Below are positions 62,250-64,000 of a stretch of 64,000 nt of DNA, piece by piece (position 1 is the stretch's first letter; each line of letters starts with the position of its first letter). The stretch is taken from the NCBI GenBank assembly GCA_017617615.1, contig JAFZVV010000012.1:1-64000 (forward strand). The letters run 5' to 3'. The translations under genes and the position numbers were made by a program. The DNA is from Prevotella sp. GTDB taxonomy: Bacteria > Bacteroidota > Bacteroidia > Bacteroidales > Bacteroidaceae. The notes below the pieces were generated by a model. That model did not search any database, was not told where the DNA came from, and was given only the letters and a program-made list of their open reading frames with translations.

Positions 62250-63806
62250 ATGGAATTCGAACTGATAGCCAAGACATTCATGGGCCTGGAGCCCATCCTG
62301 GCACAAGAACTGACCGAACTGGGAGCCAAAGACGTGCAAATTGGCCGTAGAATGGTGTCGTTTAGAGGCGACAAAGAATTGATGTACCGGGCCAATTTCC
62401 AACTCCACACCGCCATCCGTATTCTTAAACCCATCATCCACTTCAAAGCCCGCAGTGCCGACGACGTGTACAACGAGGTAATGAAAGTAGAGTGGTCGGA
62501 TTATATCGACAACAACAAGACCTTCGCCGTTGACTCTGTCATCTTCTCCGATGAGTTCCGCCACTCGAAATTCGTGGCATACAAGGTGAAAGATGCCATT
62601 GTCGACCAGTTCCGCGAGCGGACGGGCAACCGACCGAACATCTCGGTGACCAACCCTGACATCCGCCTGCATATCCACATTGCCGACGAGGACGGCACGC
62701 TGAGCCTCGACTCCAGCGGTGAGTCGCTCCACCGGCGCGGTTACCGCCAGGAATCGGTGGAGGCGCCCCTCAACGAGGTGCTTGCCGCGGGCATGATTCT
62801 CATGACAGGATGGAAGGGCGAGTGCGACTTCATCGACCCGATGTGTGGGTCGGGCACGCTACTCGTCGAGGCCGCCCTCATTGCCCGCAACATCTCTCCC
62901 GGTGTGTTCCGGAAGAGCTACGCTTTCGAGAAATGGCCCGATTTCGATGCCGACCTCTTCGAAGAAATCTACAACGACGACTCCCGAGAGCGTGAGTTCG
63001 AACATCATATCTATGGCTACGATATCGACATGAAGTGCGTTAACACGGCGCGTCTCAACGTGCGTGCCGCAGGCCTCACTGCCGACATCACCGTGGAGCA
63101 AGCCGACATCAAGGACTTCACCCAACCCTCCGAGAAGAGCATCATGGTGACCAACCCACCCTACGGCGAGCGCATCTCCACCCCCGACCTGCTGGGCACC
63201 TACGCCACCATCGGCGAGCGCCTGAAGCGTGCTTTTGTGGGCAACGAGGCCTGGATACTGAGTTACCGTGAGGAGTGCTTCGAGCAAATAGGCCTCCGTC
63301 CATCCATCAAGATTCCCGTCTTCAATGGCTCACTGGAGTGCGAGTTTCGCAAATACACCATCTTCGAAGGCAAGCTCAAGGAGTTCCGCAGCGAGGGTGG
63401 CATTGTGAAAACCGACGAAGAGAAGGCCGCAATGGCCGAGAAGCACCGTTTCAAGAAAAACAGGGAGTTCAAGCAACGCCTCGAGGAGGAAACGAGCAAC
63501 GAGGAGGGTGACATCCGTACCTTCACGTTCCACCACCATCGCCTCGACTCCTTCAAGCGCGATGAAGACGACACCGGCCGCAAGACGGAGAAAGACCGCC
63601 GCTTCCGCGACAACGACCGCCAGGGCGGCGGGCGCAGGGAGAAAGGCGGCAGCCGTGGCGACAACCGCCGGTTCAAGGACAGCGGATGGCAAAAGGGCGG
63701 CAACGACCGTCACCGTCGCGACGACTGGCACCGTGGCGACCGCGACCGTGGCCATCGCGACTTCGGCCGCCGTGGAAACGACAGGAGGGACGACAATGAC
63801 GAATAA
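62250..63806 (+). CDS. THUMP-domain RNA methyltransferase (RlmL N-terminal type) with charged tail
   Basis: An S-adenosylmethionine-dependent RNA base methyltransferase, by analogy with RlmL making N2-methylguanosine in 23S rRNA. The N-terminal ferredoxin-like/THUMP region spans about residues 1-160. DPMCGSGTLLVEAAL (D196) binds the cofactor, and NPPYGER (N302) is the catalytic motif of the N2-guanine family. From about residue 385 a disordered tail is full of Arg, Asp, Gly and Lys (RRFRDNDRQGGGRREKGG type), unusual for RlmL and similar to RNA-binding RGG tails. The downstream DPP-IV gene overlaps its end by 11 bases. Confidence 0.9.
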   Translation: MEFELIAKTFMGLEPILAQELTELGAKDVQIGRRMVSFRGDKELMYRANFQLHTAIRILKPIIHFKARSADDVYNEVMKVEWSDYIDNNKTFAVDSVIFSDEFRHSKFVAYKVKDAIVDQFRERTGNRPNISVTNPDIRLHIHIADEDGTLSLDSSGESLHRRGYRQESVEAPLNEVLAAGMILMTGWKGECDFIDPMCGSGTLLVEAALIARNISPGVFRKSYAFEKWPDFDADLFEEIYNDDSREREFEHHIYGYDIDMKCVNTARLNVRAAGLTADITVEQADIKDFTQPSEKSIMVTNPPYGERISTPDLLGTYATIGERLKRAFVGNEAWILSYREECFEQIGLRPSIKIPVFNGSLECEFRKYTIFEGKLKEFRSEGGIVKTDEEKAAMAEKHRFKKNREFKQRLEEETSNEEGDIRTFTFHHHRLDSFKRDEDDTGRKTEKDRRFRDNDRQGGGRREKGGSRGDNRRFKDSGWQKGGNDRHRRDDWHRGDRDRGHRDFGRRGNDRRDDNDE

Positions 63807-64000
63807 CCACACACACCGGCTGATGGCCGTCATCATGGCCATCGTCGGCACCACCACACTGATGGCACAAGACAAGCTTTTCACGCTCGAGGACCTGAAC
63901 TACGGCGGCAAGAACTACCGCTACATGACTCCCCAGTCGAAATACTACACCTGGTGGGGCGACATCCTCGTGAGCACCGAGCGCGAGGGCTGCGTGAGTA
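63796..64000 (+). CDS. Start of a dipeptidyl-peptidase IV (S9), cut by the window edge
   Basis: The ATG at 63796 overlaps the methyltransferase stop. The 68 visible residues have a signal peptide (MTNNHTHRLMAVIMAIVGTT to about LMAQ), then KLFTLEDLNYGGKNYRYMTP and YTWWGDILV. These match the start of Prevotella-type DPP-IV, which cuts X-Pro dipeptides from peptides in the periplasm or at the cell surface. The catalytic domain is outside the window. Confidence 0.7.
   Translation, partial: MTNNHTHRLMAVIMAIVGTTTLMAQDKLFTLEDLNYGGKNYRYMTPQSKYYTWWGDILVSTEREGCVS

Overview
The window looks like chromosomal DNA from a member of the Bacteroidetes, most probably a Prevotella-type Bacteroidales. The reasons are promoters of the TTTG-N19/21-TAnnTTTG type in front of many genes, few Shine-Dalgarno sequences, and family content: DUF4954, DUF5686 with a CarboxypepD_reg domain, PorT-like barrels, GH97, a DPP-IV start, M6 and M16 peptidases, and a probable type IX sorting tail. 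The species is inferred. Coding DNA is fairly GC-rich; 25.6-26.6 kb is clearly AT-rich. I found no rRNA, tRNA, insertion sequence or CRISPR array.

Layout. 0-6.6 kb: a protein tail, two tandem deoxynucleoside kinases, a copper P-type ATPase that seems to lack its nucleotide-binding domain, SerB and a DUF4236 protein. 6.7-10.9 kb: a phage-like group (basic orphan protein, scaffold-like acidic protein, complete large terminase) with a small peptide gene inside it. 11-15.6 kb: patatin, a four-helix-bundle protein between two GCCCAT repeat arrays, ClpB. 15.9-25.3 kb: repeat lipoprotein, secreted DUF3298-like protein, HERIH membrane protein with an OPT transporter, M48 peptidase, SGNH hydrolase, BASS-type transporter, GH97. 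25.6-31.8 kb: AT-rich L,D-transpeptidase-like lipoprotein, broken small gene, membrane protein, archaemetzincin-like lipoprotein, CotH protein, a two-gene exported/membrane unit, NagB. 32-37.5 kb: two PorT-like barrels around DUF554 and a patatin-barrel protein, plus a predicted small RNA. 37.7-45.6 kb: HflX, DUF4954, M16 peptidase, class I fumarase. 45.7-50.4 kb: a lone phage portal protein, a small HTH protein, lipoproteins, GrpE-like and LysM proteins. 50.6-53.7 kb: operon of two small peptides and an M6 metalloprotease. 53.8-64 kb: PurF-like protein without its catalytic cysteine, metallophosphoesterase, Wzi-like barrel plus lipoprotein, helical protein, PaaI thioesterase, DUF5686, a THUMP RNA methyltransferase with a charged tail, and the start of DPP-IV.

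The most unusual content is the phage packaging equipment without a prophage. A terminase with intact ATPase and nuclease residues, a scaffold-like protein and an orphan partner sit at 6.7-10.9 kb, while a full-length portal lies 35 kb away among housekeeping genes. Each seems to have its own Bacteroidetes promoter. A domesticated capsid or gene-transfer-agent-like system is one explanation and scattered prophage remains another; this window alone cannot decide. The second candidate system is a family of 55-72-residue peptides (start near M-x-K-x-Y-x-x-P, acidic tail containing W-[DNE]-[DE]), two of them in an operon with a secreted M6 protease.

Intergenic DNA is rich in short repeats: CTTAGGGG-type arrays, GCCCAT arrays, TTGAAAATTGAA tracts, mini-hairpins with GAA or GCA triloops, a 123-bp dispersed element in two inverted copies, and duplicated promoter segments.
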